Shown: piece by piece, positions 50,319 to 62,512 of the stretch
Position numbering within the stretch: position 1 is the first letter of the stretch
Layout: each line of letters opens with the position of its first letter
Assembly: GCF_001187535.1 (NCBI RefSeq)
Contig: NZ_LFIO01001107.1
Coordinates: forward strand, 248,001-312,000
From: Rhizobium ecuadorense
Lineage (GTDB): Bacteria > Pseudomonadota > Alphaproteobacteria > Rhizobiales > Rhizobiaceae
Direction of reading: 5' to 3'
Length of the DNA stretch: 64,000 nucleotides
The notes under the pieces: generated by a model
The model's input: the letters and a program-made list of their open reading frames with translations, nothing else
What the model was told of the DNA's origin: nothing
Databases searched by the model: none
Made by a program: the position numbers and the translations under genes

Positions 50319-52400
50319 ATGGCAAAACTGAAGATTGACGGCAACGAAATCGAGGTTCCGGATCATTACACGCTGTTGCAGGCGTGCGAGGATGCCGGCG
50401 CCGAAGTTCCGCGCTTCTGCTTTCATGAGCGCCTGTCGGTTGCCGGCAACTGCCGCATGTGCCTTGTCGAGGTGAAGGGCGGCCCGCCGAAGCCGCAGGC
50501 TTCCTGCGCCATGAGCGTACGCGACATCCGCGGCGGCCCGAACGGTGAACTGCCGGAAGTCTTCACCAACACCCCGATGGTCAAGAAGGCCCGCGAAGGT
50601 GTGATGGAATTCCTGCTGATCAACCATCCGCTCGATTGCCCGATCTGCGACCAGGGGGGCGAATGCGACCTGCAGGACCAGGCGATGGCCTTCGGCATCG
50701 ACACCTCGCGCTACCAGGAAGACAAGCGCGCCGTCGAAGACAAGTATATCGGCCCGTTGGTCAAGACGGTGATGAACCGCTGCATCCACTGCACGCGCTG
50801 CGTCCGCTTCACCACCGAGGTTGCCGGCATTTCCGAACTCGGCCTGATCGGCCGCGGCGAGGATGCCGAGATCACCACCTATCTCGAACAGGCGATGACC
50901 TCCGAGCTGCAGGGCAATGTCGTCGATCTTTGCCCGGTGGGTGCGCTGACCTCCAAGCCCTTCGCCTTCACCGCGCGCCCTTGGGAATTGAACAAGACCG
51001 AATCGATCGACGTCATGGATGCCGTCGGTTCGGCGATCCGCGTCGATACCCGCGGCCGTGAAGTCATGCGCATCCTGCCGCGCGTCAACGAGGCAATCAA
51101 CGAAGAGTGGATCTCCGACAAGAGCCGCTTCATCTGGGACGGCCTGAAGACCCAGCGCCTCGACCGGCCTTACGTCCGCCGCGACGGCCGCCTGCAGCCC
51201 GCCACCTGGGCCGAGGCTTTCGGCGCCATCAAGGCAGCCGTCGGCGCCACTTCGGGCGACAAGATCGGCGCGATCGCAGGCGACCTTGCCTCCGTCGAGG
51301 AAATGTATGCACTGTCCGAACTGGTGAAGTCGCTGGGTTCCGAGAACCTCGACTGTCGCCAGGATGGGGCGGCACTCGATCCGTCGCTCGGCCGTGCAAG
51401 CTACCTCTTCAACCCGACCATCTCGGGCATCGACCAGGCCGACGCGCTGCTGATCATCGGCGCCAATCCGCGCTTCGAGGCAGCCATCCTCAATACCCGC
51501 ATCCGCAAGCGCTGGCGCCGCGGCAAGTTCCCGATCGGCGTGATCGGCGAGCCGGGCGAACTGCGCTACAGCTATGACTATCTCGGCGGCGGTCCCGACA
51601 CGCTGAAGGATCTGGTCGACGGCACCCACGCCTTCGCCGACGTGCTGAAGAACGCCGCCAAGCCGATGATCATCATCGGCCAGGGCGCGCTGTCGCGCAC
51701 CGACGGCGCCGGCGTTCTCGCCAGTGCCGCCAAGCTTGCCGGTTCGGTCGGCGCGGTCGTCGAAGGCTGGAACGGCTTTGCCGTCCTCCACACCGCGGCC
51801 TCGCGCGTCGGTGGCCTCGACCTCGGCTTCGTGCCGGGTGCCAAGGGCGTCAACGCCGCCGAAATGCTGACGGCGATGGATGTGCTCTTCCTGCTCGGCG
51901 CCGACGAACTCGCTTTCACCGCCAAGAAGGCCAAGCTCACCGTCTATATCGGTTCGCACGGCGATAACGGCGCTCATCATGCCGACGTCATCCTGCCGGC
52001 CGCAGCCTATACCGAAAAGTCCGGCACCTGGGTCAACACCGAAGGCCGGGTCCAGATGGGCAATCGCGCAGGCTTTGCGCCGGGTGACGCCCGCGAGGAC
52101 TGGGCGATCATCCGCGCCCTTTCCGACGTGCTCGGCAAGAAGCTTCCCTTCGATTCGCTCAGCCAGTTGCGCGTCCAGCTCTATGCCGCTTTCCCGCATT
52201 TCGCCGCCATCGACGAGATCGCCGAAACCGATAGCGCCCAAATTGCCGCAGTTGCGAAAAAAGCCGGCAAGATGAACAAGTCAGGGTTTGCGTCGCCGGT
52301 GAAAGACTTCTATTTGACGAACCCGATAGCGCGTGCCTCGGCAGTGATGGCGGAGTGCTCGGCATTGGCCCGCAACAACTTCAAAGTCGCGGCAGAGTAA
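50319..52400 (+). CDS. nuoG: NADH-quinone oxidoreductase subunit G
   Basis: A 693-residue 75-kDa-type subunit with the 2Fe-2S ferredoxin domain (PRFCFHERLSVAGNCRMCLVEV), the His/Cys cluster segment (HPLDCPICDQGGECDLQDQ), CIHCTRCVRF and VVDLCPVGALTSKPF for 4Fe-4S clusters, and a molybdopterin oxidoreductase-like C-terminal domain with no obvious cofactor ligands. Length typical for alphaproteobacteria. Confidence 0.98.
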   Translation: MAKLKIDGNEIEVPDHYTLLQACEDAGAEVPRFCFHERLSVAGNCRMCLVEVKGGPPKPQASCAMSVRDIRGGPNGELPEVFTNTPMVKKAREGVMEFLLINHPLDCPICDQGGECDLQDQAMAFGIDTSRYQEDKRAVEDKYIGPLVKTVMNRCIHCTRCVRFTTEVAGISELGLIGRGEDAEITTYLEQAMTSELQGNVVDLCPVGALTSKPFAFTARPWELNKTESIDVMDAVGSAIRVDTRGREVMRILPRVNEAINEEWISDKSRFIWDGLKTQRLDRPYVRRDGRLQPATWAEAFGAIKAAVGATSGDKIGAIAGDLASVEEMYALSELVKSLGSENLDCRQDGAALDPSLGRASYLFNPTISGIDQADALLIIGANPRFEAAILNTRIRKRWRRGKFPIGVIGEPGELRYSYDYLGGGPDTLKDLVDGTHAFADVLKNAAKPMIIIGQGALSRTDGAGVLASAAKLAGSVGAVVEGWNGFAVLHTAASRVGGLDLGFVPGAKGVNAAEMLTAMDVLFLLGADELAFTAKKAKLTVYIGSHGDNGAHHADVILPAAAYTEKSGTWVNTEGRVQMGNRAGFAPGDAREDWAIIRALSDVLGKKLPFDSLSQLRVQLYAAFPHFAAIDEIAETDSAQIAAVAKKAGKMNKSGFASPVKDFYLTNPIARASAVMAECSALARNNFKVAAE

Positions 52401-52412
52401 GGGCAGGGGACT

Positions 52413-53456
52413 ATGGATTCTTTCTTTTCGACCTATGTCTTGCCGGCGATCATCATGATCGGTCAGTCGCTGCTGCTTCTGGTCTGCCTGCTCGTCTTCA
52501 TCGCCTACGTGCTGCTTGCCGACCGCAAGATCTGGGCTGCCGTGCAGCTGCGCCGCGGCCCCAACGTCGTCGGCCCCTTCGGCCTGTTCCAGTCCTTCGC
52601 CGACCTTCTGAAGTTCGTCTTCAAGGAGCCGATCATTCCGGCCGGCGCCAACAAGGCGGTGTTCCTGCTTGCCCCGCTGGTGACGGTGCTTCTCGCACTG
52701 TCCACCTGGGCGGTAGTGCCGCTTGCCGACGGATGGGTGATTGCCAACATCAATGTCGGCATCCTCTACATCTTCGCGATCTCCTCGCTCGAAGTTTACG
52801 GCATCATCATGGGCGGCTGGGCTTCGAACTCGAAGTATCCGTTCCTGGGCGCGCTGCGCTCGGCCGCACAGATGGTGTCCTATGAAGTCTCGATCGGCTT
52901 CGTCATCGTCACCGTGCTTCTCTGCGTGGGCTCGCTGAACCTGACCGATATCGTCAATGCGCAGCATACCGGCCTCGGCACCATGCTCGGCCTGCCGGCG
53001 TCGTTCCTCGACTGGCACTGGCTGTCGCTCTTCCCGATGTTCATCATCTTCTTCATTTCGGCGCTGGCCGAAACGAACCGTCCGCCCTTCGACCTTCCGG
53101 AAGCCGAATCGGAACTGGTGGCCGGCTTCATGGTCGAATACGGCTCCTCGCCATACATGATGTTCATGCTCGGCGAATATGCGGCCGTCTGCCTGATGTG
53201 CTCACTGACGACGATTCTCTTCCTCGGCGGCTGGCTGCCTCCGGTCGACATCTGGATCCTCAACTGGGTCCCGGGCATCATCTGGTTCATGCTGAAGGCC
53301 TGCTTCGTGTTCTTCATGTTCGCGATGGTCAAGGCTTTCGTCCCGCGCTACCGCTACGACCAGCTCATGCGCCTCGGCTGGAAGGTCTTCCTGCCGCTGT
53401 CGCTCGCCATGGTCATCATCGTTGCATTCGTGCTGAAGCTGATGGGATGGGCTTGA
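52413..53456 (+). CDS. nuoH: NADH-quinone oxidoreductase subunit H
   Basis: A 347-residue membrane subunit with about eight helices linking the quinone site to the proton channels. LADRKIWAAVQLRRGPNVVGPFGLFQSFADLLKFVFKE and AETNRPPFDLPEAESELVAGFMVEY are the family signatures with conserved Glu residues. Confidence 0.98.
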   Translation: MDSFFSTYVLPAIIMIGQSLLLLVCLLVFIAYVLLADRKIWAAVQLRRGPNVVGPFGLFQSFADLLKFVFKEPIIPAGANKAVFLLAPLVTVLLALSTWAVVPLADGWVIANINVGILYIFAISSLEVYGIIMGGWASNSKYPFLGALRSAAQMVSYEVSIGFVIVTVLLCVGSLNLTDIVNAQHTGLGTMLGLPASFLDWHWLSLFPMFIIFFISALAETNRPPFDLPEAESELVAGFMVEYGSSPYMMFMLGEYAAVCLMCSLTTILFLGGWLPPVDIWILNWVPGIIWFMLKACFVFFMFAMVKAFVPRYRYDQLMRLGWKVFLPLSLAMVIIVAFVLKLMGWA

Positions 53457-53496
53457 TGACGCCCTCTCTCGTTTCCGGCAAAATTGGAGGTTGAAG

Positions 53497-53988
53497 ATGG
53501 CAAGCTTGTCCGGCTCCATCAGCTCGCTGTTTCTCAAGGAATTCGTCGGCGCGTTCTTTCTGTCGATGCGCTATTTCTTCCGCCAGAAGGCAACGATCAA
53601 CTACCCCTTCGAAAAGGGTCCGGTTTCCCCGCGTTTCCGCGGTGAGCATGCGTTGCGTCGTTATCCGAACGGCGAAGAACGCTGCATCGCCTGCAAACTC
53701 TGCGAGGCGATCTGTCCTGCTCAGGCCATCACCATCGAGGCCGGTCCGCGCCGCAACGACGGCACCCGCCGTACGGTGCGCTACGACATCGACATGGTGA
53801 AGTGCATCTATTGCGGCTTCTGCCAGGAAGCCTGCCCGGTCGATGCGATCGTCGAAGGCCCGAATTTCGAATTTGCGACGGAAACCCGCGAAGAGCTCTA
53901 TTTCGACAAGGCGCGCCTTCTCGATAACGGCGACCGGTGGGAGCGCGAAATCGCCCGCAATATCGCGATCGATTCGCCGTACCGCTGA
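53497..53988 (+). CDS. nuoI: NADH-quinone oxidoreductase subunit I
   Basis: A 163-residue subunit with two 4Fe-4S clusters (N6a, N6b): CIACKLCEAICPAQAI and CIYCGFCQEACPVDAI. ATG 53497 preceded by GGAGGTTGAAG; an in-frame TTG at 53491 is less likely. The 141 bp to nuoJ have no gene. Confidence 0.98.
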   Translation: MASLSGSISSLFLKEFVGAFFLSMRYFFRQKATINYPFEKGPVSPRFRGEHALRRYPNGEERCIACKLCEAICPAQAITIEAGPRRNDGTRRTVRYDIDMVKCIYCGFCQEACPVDAIVEGPNFEFATETREELYFDKARLLDNGDRWEREIARNIAIDSPYR

Positions 53989-54129
53989 TTGGGTTTTGAA
54001 ATGCCGCGATGGGGCTTCGCTGCTCCGGCCGCGGTCAATATGCACAGGAGCTTTGCCGGTCAGCCGCGCAAAGCTCTATCGGGCAGATAAACTCCCGGCT
54101 GCCCGGGGGAAGATGAAAAAGGCACCAAC

Positions 54130-54744
54130 ATGGGTCTGCAGGCTCTATTTTTCTATCTTTTCGCCTTTGTCGCGGTGGCGTCGGCGTTCATGGTCATCTG
54201 GGCGAAGAACCCGGTTCACTCGGTTCTGTTCCTGATCCTGGTGTTCTTCAACGCGGCCGGCCTCTTCCTGCTGCTCGGTGCCGAATTCCTGGCGATGATC
54301 CTGCTCGTCGTCTATGTCGGCGCCGTCGCCGTGCTCTTCCTCTTCGTGGTGATGATGCTCGATATCGACTTCACCGAGCTCAGGGCAGGGGTTCTCGAAT
54401 ATGCGCCGATCGGCGGGCTGATCGGGATCATTCTCGCAGCCGAACTGATCGTCGTCATCGGCGGCAGCGTCATCTCGCCCGAGATCGCCAAATCCGTCGC
54501 CATGCCGATCCCGGCGCTCAGCGAGCGCACCAATACCGCCGCTCTCGGCGATGTGCTCTACACCAACTACGTCTATTTCTTCGAGATCGCCGGCCTGGTG
54601 CTGCTGGTCGCGATGATCGGCGCCATCGTCCTGACGCTGAGGCACCGCACCAACATCAAGCGGCAGAATATCCCGAGGCAGGTTGCCCGCACGCCCGCCA
54701 CCGCCGTCGAGGTGGTGTCGGTCAAGCCCGGGCAGGGCGTCTAA
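54130..54744 (+). CDS. nuoJ: NADH-quinone oxidoreductase subunit J
   Basis: A 204-residue five-helix membrane subunit. NPVHSVLFLILVFFNAAGLFLLLGAEFLAMILLVVYVGAVAVLFLFVVMML carries the conserved VYVGA motif. The C-terminal tail from about residue 168 is cytoplasmic and polar (RHRTNIKRQNIPRQ). Confidence 0.97.
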   Translation: MGLQALFFYLFAFVAVASAFMVIWAKNPVHSVLFLILVFFNAAGLFLLLGAEFLAMILLVVYVGAVAVLFLFVVMMLDIDFTELRAGVLEYAPIGGLIGIILAAELIVVIGGSVISPEIAKSVAMPIPALSERTNTAALGDVLYTNYVYFFEIAGLVLLVAMIGAIVLTLRHRTNIKRQNIPRQVARTPATAVEVVSVKPGQGV

Positions 54745-54766
54745 GGCAGGTCAAGGAACAAAGAAC

Positions 54767-55075
54767 ATGGTCATCGGACTTTCCCACTACCTGACGGTCA
54801 GCGCCATCCTCTTCACGCTCGGCGTCTTCGGCATCTTCCTGAACCGGAAGAACGTCATCGTCATCCTGATGTCGGTCGAACTGATCCTGCTTTCCGTCAA
54901 CATCAACATGGTCGCCTTCTCCTCCTTCCTGAACGACATCGTCGGCCAGGTCTTCGCGCTGTTCATCCTGACGGTGGCGGCTGCCGAAGCGGCGATCGGT
55001 CTTGCAATTCTCGTTGTCTTCTACCGCAACCGCGGCTCGATCGCGGTCGAAGACGTCAATATGATGAAGGGCTGA
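54767..55075 (+). CDS. nuoK: NADH-quinone oxidoreductase subunit K
   Basis: A 102-residue, three-helix MrpC-like subunit. GIFLNRKNVIVILMSVELILLSVNINMVAFS holds the conserved Glu of the proton path; AAAEAAIGLAILVVFYRNRG the second. ATG 54767 gives the family start MVIGLSHYL. Confidence 0.97.
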   Translation: MVIGLSHYLTVSAILFTLGVFGIFLNRKNVIVILMSVELILLSVNINMVAFSSFLNDIVGQVFALFILTVAAAEAAIGLAILVVFYRNRGSIAVEDVNMMKG

Positions 55076-55082
55076 GTGGCTC

Positions 55083-57082
<2,000 letters not shown>

Positions 57083-57083
<1 letters not shown>

Positions 57084-58594
57084 TGACCGATTGGCCTATT
57101 CTTTCAACGGTCACCTTCCTGCCGCTCGTCGGCGTGGTGTTCCTGTTGCTGATGAACGGCGACAGCCAAGCCGGCCGCAAGAACGTGCTGGGAATCTCGC
57201 TGATCACCACCGTCTTCACCTTCGTCGTTTCGCTCGTCATCTGGATCGGTTTCGACAATGCCAATCCGGGCTTCCAGATGGTTGAGAAGCATGACTGGCT
57301 CGGCACCGGCATCGGCTACCACCTGGGCGTCGACGGCATCTCCATGCTGTTCGTCATCCTGTCGACCTTCCTCATGCCATTCTGCGTGCTGGCGAGCTGG
57401 CTCTCGATCGAGAAGCGCCTGAAGGAATACATGATCGCTTTCCTCATCCTGGAAACGATGATGGTCGGCGTCTTCGTCTCGCTCGATATCGTGCTGTTCT
57501 ACGTCTTCTTCGAGGCGGGCCTCATTCCGATGTTCCTGATCATCGGCGTCTGGGGTGGCAAGGATCGCGTCTATGCGAGCTACAAGTTCTTCCTCTATAC
57601 GCTGCTCGGCTCGGTGCTGATGCTGCTCGCCATCATGGCGATGTACTGGCAGGCCGGCACGACCGACATTACCGCGCTGCTCGCCTATAAATTCCCGCCG
57701 GCGCTGCAGACCTGGCTATGGCTAGCCTTCTTCGCCTCCTTTGCGGTGAAGATGCCGATGTGGCCGGTTCATACCTGGCTTCCGGATGCCCACGTTCAGG
57801 CGCCGACCGCAGGCTCGGTAATCCTGGCCGGCGTGCTCCTGAAGCTCGGCGGCTACGGCCTGATCCGCTTCTCGCTTGGCATGTTCCCGGTCGCATCAGA
57901 CTATTTCGCGCCGTTCGTCTTCGCTCTGTCGGTCATTGCGATCATCTATACCTCGCTGGTGGCGATGATGCAGGACGATATCAAAAAGCTGATCGCCTAT
58001 TCCTCGGTGGCGCACATGGGCTACGTCACCATGGGCATCTTCGCCGCCAACATGCAGGGTGTTCAGGGCTCGATCTTCCAGATGCTGTCGCACGGCATCG
58101 TCTCCGGCGCGCTCTTCCTCTGCGTCGGCGTCGTCTACGATCGCACCCACACCCGCGAGATCAACGCCTATGGCGGCCTCGTCAACAACATGCCGAAATA
58201 TGCGGTGGCGATGATGGTCTTCACCATGGCCAATGTCGGGCTTCCCGGCACCTCCGGTTTCATCGGCGAATTCCTGACGCTGATGGGCGTCTTCCGGGTC
58301 AACACGTGGGTCGCGCTCTTTGCCGCCACCGGCGTCATCCTTTCGGCCGCCTATGCGCTCTGGCTTTACCGCCGGGTGATCTTCGGCGCGCTGGAGAAGG
58401 AAAAGCTGAAGGCGCTGCTCGATCTTTCTCCCCGGGAGCAACTGATCCTCTACCCGCTGGTCGCATTGACCATCCTCTTCGGCGTTTACCCGGCTCCCGT
58501 CTTCGATGCGACGGCCGCCTCGGTGGATCTGCTGGTCAACAACTACACGGCCGCCGTGCACGCAGCGCAGAATGTTGCGCTGTCTATGAATTGA
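57083..58594 (+). CDS. nuoM: NADH-quinone oxidoreductase subunit M
   Basis: A 503-residue antiporter-like membrane subunit with about 14 helices. Signatures: FYVFFEAGLIPMFLIIGVWGG (key Glu), WPVHTWLPDAHVQAPTAGSVILAGVLLKLGGYGLIRF, QDDIKKLIAYSSVAHMGYV. Start codon overlaps the nuoL stop (TGATG). Confidence 0.98.
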
Positions 58595-58612
58595 TGACGG
58601 GACTTATCGGAC

Positions 58613-60058
58613 ATGACCGCTGAAACAATTCTCCTCAGTCTGCATCTTTCCGCGCCGGAGCTGATCCTCGCGGTCGGCGCCCTGGTCCTGTTGATGGTCG
58701 GCGTCTTCTCGGGCGAGCGGTCGGGCCCCGTCGTCACCGGCCTTGCCATCGTGCTGCTGCTCGCCGCCGGCCTGTGGCTGCTCTTCGTGCCGGCAGAAGG
58801 CCTTGCCTATGGCGGCGTCTACATGGCCGACGGCTTCTCGCGCTTCATGAAGCTGGTGGCGCTCATCGGATCGCTGGTCGCCCTGTTCATGACGATCGGC
58901 CACGCCCGCGAAAATCAGCTCGACAAGTTCGAGTTCCCGGTTCTGCTGGTGCTGGCGACCCTCGGCATCCTGCTGATGATCTCGGCCAACGACCTGATCT
59001 CGCTCTATCTGGCGCTGGAACTGCAGTCGCTGGCGCTCTATGTCGTCGCCGCGATCAACCGCGACAGCCTGAAGTCGACCGAAGCCGGCCTGAAATATTT
59101 CGTCCTCGGCGCGCTTTCTTCAGGCATGCTGCTCTACGGCATGTCGCTGGTCTATGGCTTCACTGGCCACACCCATTTTTCCGAGATCGCCCAAGCGCTT
59201 TCGGTCGAGGGCGCGCGTTCGCTCGGCCTGATCTTCGGCCTGGTCTTCATCCTCGCCGGCATCGCTTTCAAGATCTCCGCCGTTCCCTTCCATATGTGGA
59301 CGCCGGATGTTTATGAAGGTGCGCCGACGCCGGTTACCGCCTTCCTGGCCGCAGCCCCCAAGGTTGCCGCCATGGCGATGATGACCCGCATCGTCATCAC
59401 CGCCTTCCAGCCGGTTCTGGCGGACTGGCAGCAGGTCGTCGTCTTCATCTCGATCGCCTCGATGCTGCTCGGTTCCTTTGCGGCGATCGGCCAGAAGAAC
59501 ATCAAGCGGCTGATGGCCTATTCGTCGATCGGCCACATGGGCTATGCGCTGGTCGGCCTTGCCGCCGGCAATCAGACCGGTGTTTCCGGTGTCATGCTCT
59601 ACATGGTCATCTATATGGTCATGACCCTCGGCACCTTTGCGATCATCATGTCGATGCGCCGCAAGGATGGCACCGTCGTCGAGGAGGTCAACGATCTCGC
59701 CGGCCTTTCCACCACCAACCCGTTCATGGCCGTGGTGCTGACGGCGCTGATGTTCTCGCTTGCCGGCATTCCGCCGCTCGCCGGCTTCTTCGCCAAGTAT
59801 TTCGTCTTCGTCGCCGCCATCGAAGCCAAGCTGTATGCGCTTGCCATCATCGGCGTGCTCGCCTCGGTCGTCGGCGCTTACTATTATCTGCGCGTCATCA
59901 AGCTGATGTGGTTCGATGAGGCGACCGGCGAATTCGCCCGCGTCTCCGGTTCGTTGCGTCTGGTCTTCGGTCTCTCCGGTCTTTTCGTCACCGCCTATGT
60001 CCTCATCGGCGGCCCGATCGGCGGTGCGGCAGAGCTTGCCGCCGCGACGCTCTTTTGA
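58613..60058 (+). CDS. nuoN: NADH-quinone oxidoreductase subunit N
   Basis: A 481-residue antiporter-like membrane subunit, about 14 helices. ISLYLALELQSLALYVVAA, FKISAVPFHMWTPDVYEGAPTPVTAFLAAAPKVA and QKNIKRLMAYSSIGHMGYAL are the family motifs. Last nuo gene; the stop overlaps the birA start. Confidence 0.98.
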   Translation: MTAETILLSLHLSAPELILAVGALVLLMVGVFSGERSGPVVTGLAIVLLLAAGLWLLFVPAEGLAYGGVYMADGFSRFMKLVALIGSLVALFMTIGHARENQLDKFEFPVLLVLATLGILLMISANDLISLYLALELQSLALYVVAAINRDSLKSTEAGLKYFVLGALSSGMLLYGMSLVYGFTGHTHFSEIAQALSVEGARSLGLIFGLVFILAGIAFKISAVPFHMWTPDVYEGAPTPVTAFLAAAPKVAAMAMMTRIVITAFQPVLADWQQVVVFISIASMLLGSFAAIGQKNIKRLMAYSSIGHMGYALVGLAAGNQTGVSGVMLYMVIYMVMTLGTFAIIMSMRRKDGTVVEEVNDLAGLSTTNPFMAVVLTALMFSLAGIPPLAGFFAKYFVFVAAIEAKLYALAIIGVLASVVGAYYYLRVIKLMWFDEATGEFARVSGSLRLVFGLSGLFVTAYVLIGGPIGGAAELAAATLF

Positions 60059-60822
60059 TGGCTTCCGACGGACGGCGCCGGATATCGCTCGGCGATTTCC
60101 GGCATGAGGCTCTGTCGGAAACATCGTCTACCAACAGCGAATGCCTCGCCCGGGCACGGGCGGGCGATGGCGGCAACCTCTGGGTGACGGCGGAACGGCA
60201 GACCGGCGGCCGCGGCCGCCGCGGCCGGCTCTGGGTTTCCGAACGCGGCAATCTCTATGCCTCTCTTCTGCTGATCGACCCGGCGCCGATGGAGCGCCTG
60301 AGCTCTCTGCCGCTGGCTGTTGCCGTTGCCGTGCACCAGGCGATCCGCCAGGTGCTGCCGCCGGGCTCCGAGCCGCTCGAGGTCAAATGGCCGAACGATA
60401 TTCTCATCGGCCGAAAGAAGACCTGCGGCATCCTCGTCGAAGGCGAGCGGCTGCCCGATGGCCGCTACGCGCTGATCGTCGGCATTGGTATCAATGTCTC
60501 GGTGATGCCGGATAATCCGCTCTACCCCGTCACCTGCCTGCGTCAGCATGCAAGCGCGGCGTCGCCGGAGGAACTCTTCGCCCATCTCTTCGCCGCGATG
60601 GCTGAGGTGCTTGATCAATGGAACCAGGGCCGCGGCATCGCCGAGATCACCGCCCGCTGGCGCGCGATCGCCTGCGGCATCGGCGAAAAGATCACGGTGA
60701 ATTTGCCGGACCGATCGATTTCCGGACAATTCGCCGGAATTGATGATAATGGCTTGTTGATGCTCGATACCGGCACTGGCAGGATAATGCCCATTGCTGC
60801 CGGTGATGTGTTTTTTGGATAG
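60058..60822 (+). CDS. birA: biotin-[acetyl-CoA-carboxylase] ligase
   Basis: A 254-residue class I biotin protein ligase (no N-terminal DNA-binding domain, so no repressor function). TGGRGRRGRLWVSERGNLYAS is the biotinyl-AMP loop; VKWPNDILIGRKKTCGILVEG has the catalytic Lys. A C-terminal SH3-like part follows. Its ATG overlaps the nuoN TGA. Co-location at the end of nuo is common in rhizobia. Confidence 0.96.
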   Translation: MASDGRRRISLGDFRHEALSETSSTNSECLARARAGDGGNLWVTAERQTGGRGRRGRLWVSERGNLYASLLLIDPAPMERLSSLPLAVAVAVHQAIRQVLPPGSEPLEVKWPNDILIGRKKTCGILVEGERLPDGRYALIVGIGINVSVMPDNPLYPVTCLRQHASAASPEELFAHLFAAMAEVLDQWNQGRGIAEITARWRAIACGIGEKITVNLPDRSISGQFAGIDDNGLLMLDTGTGRIMPIAAGDVFFG

Positions 60823-60839
60823 CGGAAAAAACGAAAATT

Positions 60840-62510
60840 ATGGCGAAACAGGACGAGTTGGTATTCCTGCCTCTGGGCGGCGTTGGCGAGATCGGCATGA
60901 ATCTCGCTCTTTACGGCTACGGCCCGCCCGAGCATCGCCAGTGGATCATGGTCGATTGCGGCGTCACCTTTCCCGGCCCCGACCTGCCGGGCGTCGACCT
61001 CGTGCTGCCCGATATCCGCTTCCTCGCCAGTGAACGCAAGAACCTCAAGGCGATCATCATCACCCATGCGCATGAAGATCATTATGGCGCGCTCGCCGAT
61101 CTCTGGCCGGGCTTGAACGTGCCGGTCTATGCCTCGGGCTTTACCGCTGGCCTGCTCGAAGCCAAGCGCAATTTCGAGAAGGCGAGGATCGGCGAAGTGC
61201 CGGTGACGCCGTTCAAGGCAGGCGACACGATCAATGTCGGCCCCTTCAGCATCGAAGGCGTGGCCGTCAACCATTCGATCCCCGAGCCGATGTCGCTGAT
61301 GATCCGCACGCCGGCCGGCAACGTCATCCATACCGGCGACTGGAAGATCGACCACGAGCCCTCGCTCGGCCCACTGACCGATGAGACGCGGTTCCGCCAG
61401 CTCGGCGACGAGGGCGTTCTGGCGCTGATGTGCGATTCCACCAACGCGCTGCGCGACGGCGTCTCGCCCTCCGAAAAGGATGTGTCGGAAAGCCTGCGCA
61501 AGATCATCGAGAATGCCGAAGGCCGGGTGGCGATCACCACCTTCTCGTCGAATGTCGGGCGCATCCGCACCGTTGCCGAAGCGGCCGAGGCGGCCGGCCG
61601 CGAAGTGCTGCTGCTCGGCAGCTCGCTGAAGCGGGTCGTCGACGTCGCCCAGGATATCGGCCTGATGGAGGGCGTGAAGCCTTTCATCTCCGAGGAGGAA
61701 TACGGCTACATCCCGCGCGACAAGGTCGTCGTCATCCTGACCGGCAGCCAGGGCGAGGCGCGGGCAGCGCTTGCCAAGCTCTCCCGTGACGAGATGCGCA
61801 ATGTGGCCTTTGCGGCAGGTGATATCGTCGTCTTTTCCTCCCGCGCCATTCCCGGCAACGAGAAGGCGATCCAGGACATCAAGAACGGCCTTGTCGAGCA
61901 GGGCGTGCACATCATCACCGATAGCGAGGCGCTGGTTCACGTCTCCGGCCATCCCCGCCGCAACGAGCTGCAGCGGATGTACGAGTGGACGCGGCCGAAG
62001 ATCGTCGTGCCGGTGCATGGCGAGGCGACGCATCTGACGGCGCACAAGGAACTTGCCGAGCAATCCGGCATCGCGATCGTGCCGCGTGTGCGCAACGGCG
62101 ATATCCTGCGGCTGGCGCCCGGTCCCGTCGAGGTGATCGGCGAGGCGCCGCATGGCCGCATCTACAAGGACGGTACCCTGATCGGCGATTTCGACGAGAT
62201 GGGGATCGGCGAGCGCAAGAAGCTCTCCTATGTCGGTCATGTCGCGGTCAGCGTTGTGCTCGACGCTCGCTATGACATCATCGGCGATCCCGATCTCGTT
62301 TCGATCGGCCTGCCTGTTTTTGACGACGAGGGCGAGGAGATGGAAGATACGCTCTTCGAAGCGGCGATCAGCGCCATCGAAAGCATTCCGCGCGCCCGCC
62401 GCAAGGATATCGACATGGTGCAGGAGGCAGTGCGCCGGGCGATCCGCGCCGCTGCCAACCATGCCTGGGGCAAGAAGCCCGTCGTCACCGCCTTCGTCAC
62501 CAAGGTCTGA
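60840..62510 (+). CDS. rnj: ribonuclease J
   Basis: A 556-residue metallo-beta-lactamase/beta-CASP RNase. THAHEDHYGAL is the zinc motif HxHxDH; VAVNHSIPEP, TGDWKIDHEP and MCDSTNA continue the MBL core; beta-CASP part VAITTFSSNVGRIRTVAEAA and VPVHGEATHLTAHKELA. It processes rRNA and degrades mRNA by 5'-3' exonuclease action; in Sinorhizobium it matures 23S and 16S rRNA 5' ends. Confidence 0.96.
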   Translation: MAKQDELVFLPLGGVGEIGMNLALYGYGPPEHRQWIMVDCGVTFPGPDLPGVDLVLPDIRFLASERKNLKAIIITHAHEDHYGALADLWPGLNVPVYASGFTAGLLEAKRNFEKARIGEVPVTPFKAGDTINVGPFSIEGVAVNHSIPEPMSLMIRTPAGNVIHTGDWKIDHEPSLGPLTDETRFRQLGDEGVLALMCDSTNALRDGVSPSEKDVSESLRKIIENAEGRVAITTFSSNVGRIRTVAEAAEAAGREVLLLGSSLKRVVDVAQDIGLMEGVKPFISEEEYGYIPRDKVVVILTGSQGEARAALAKLSRDEMRNVAFAAGDIVVFSSRAIPGNEKAIQDIKNGLVEQGVHIITDSEALVHVSGHPRRNELQRMYEWTRPKIVVPVHGEATHLTAHKELAEQSGIAIVPRVRNGDILRLAPGPVEVIGEAPHGRIYKDGTLIGDFDEMGIGERKKLSYVGHVAVSVVLDARYDIIGDPDLVSIGLPVFDDEGEEMEDTLFEAAISAIESIPRARRKDIDMVQEAVRRAIRAAANHAWGKKPVVTAFVTKV

Positions 62511-62512
62511 CC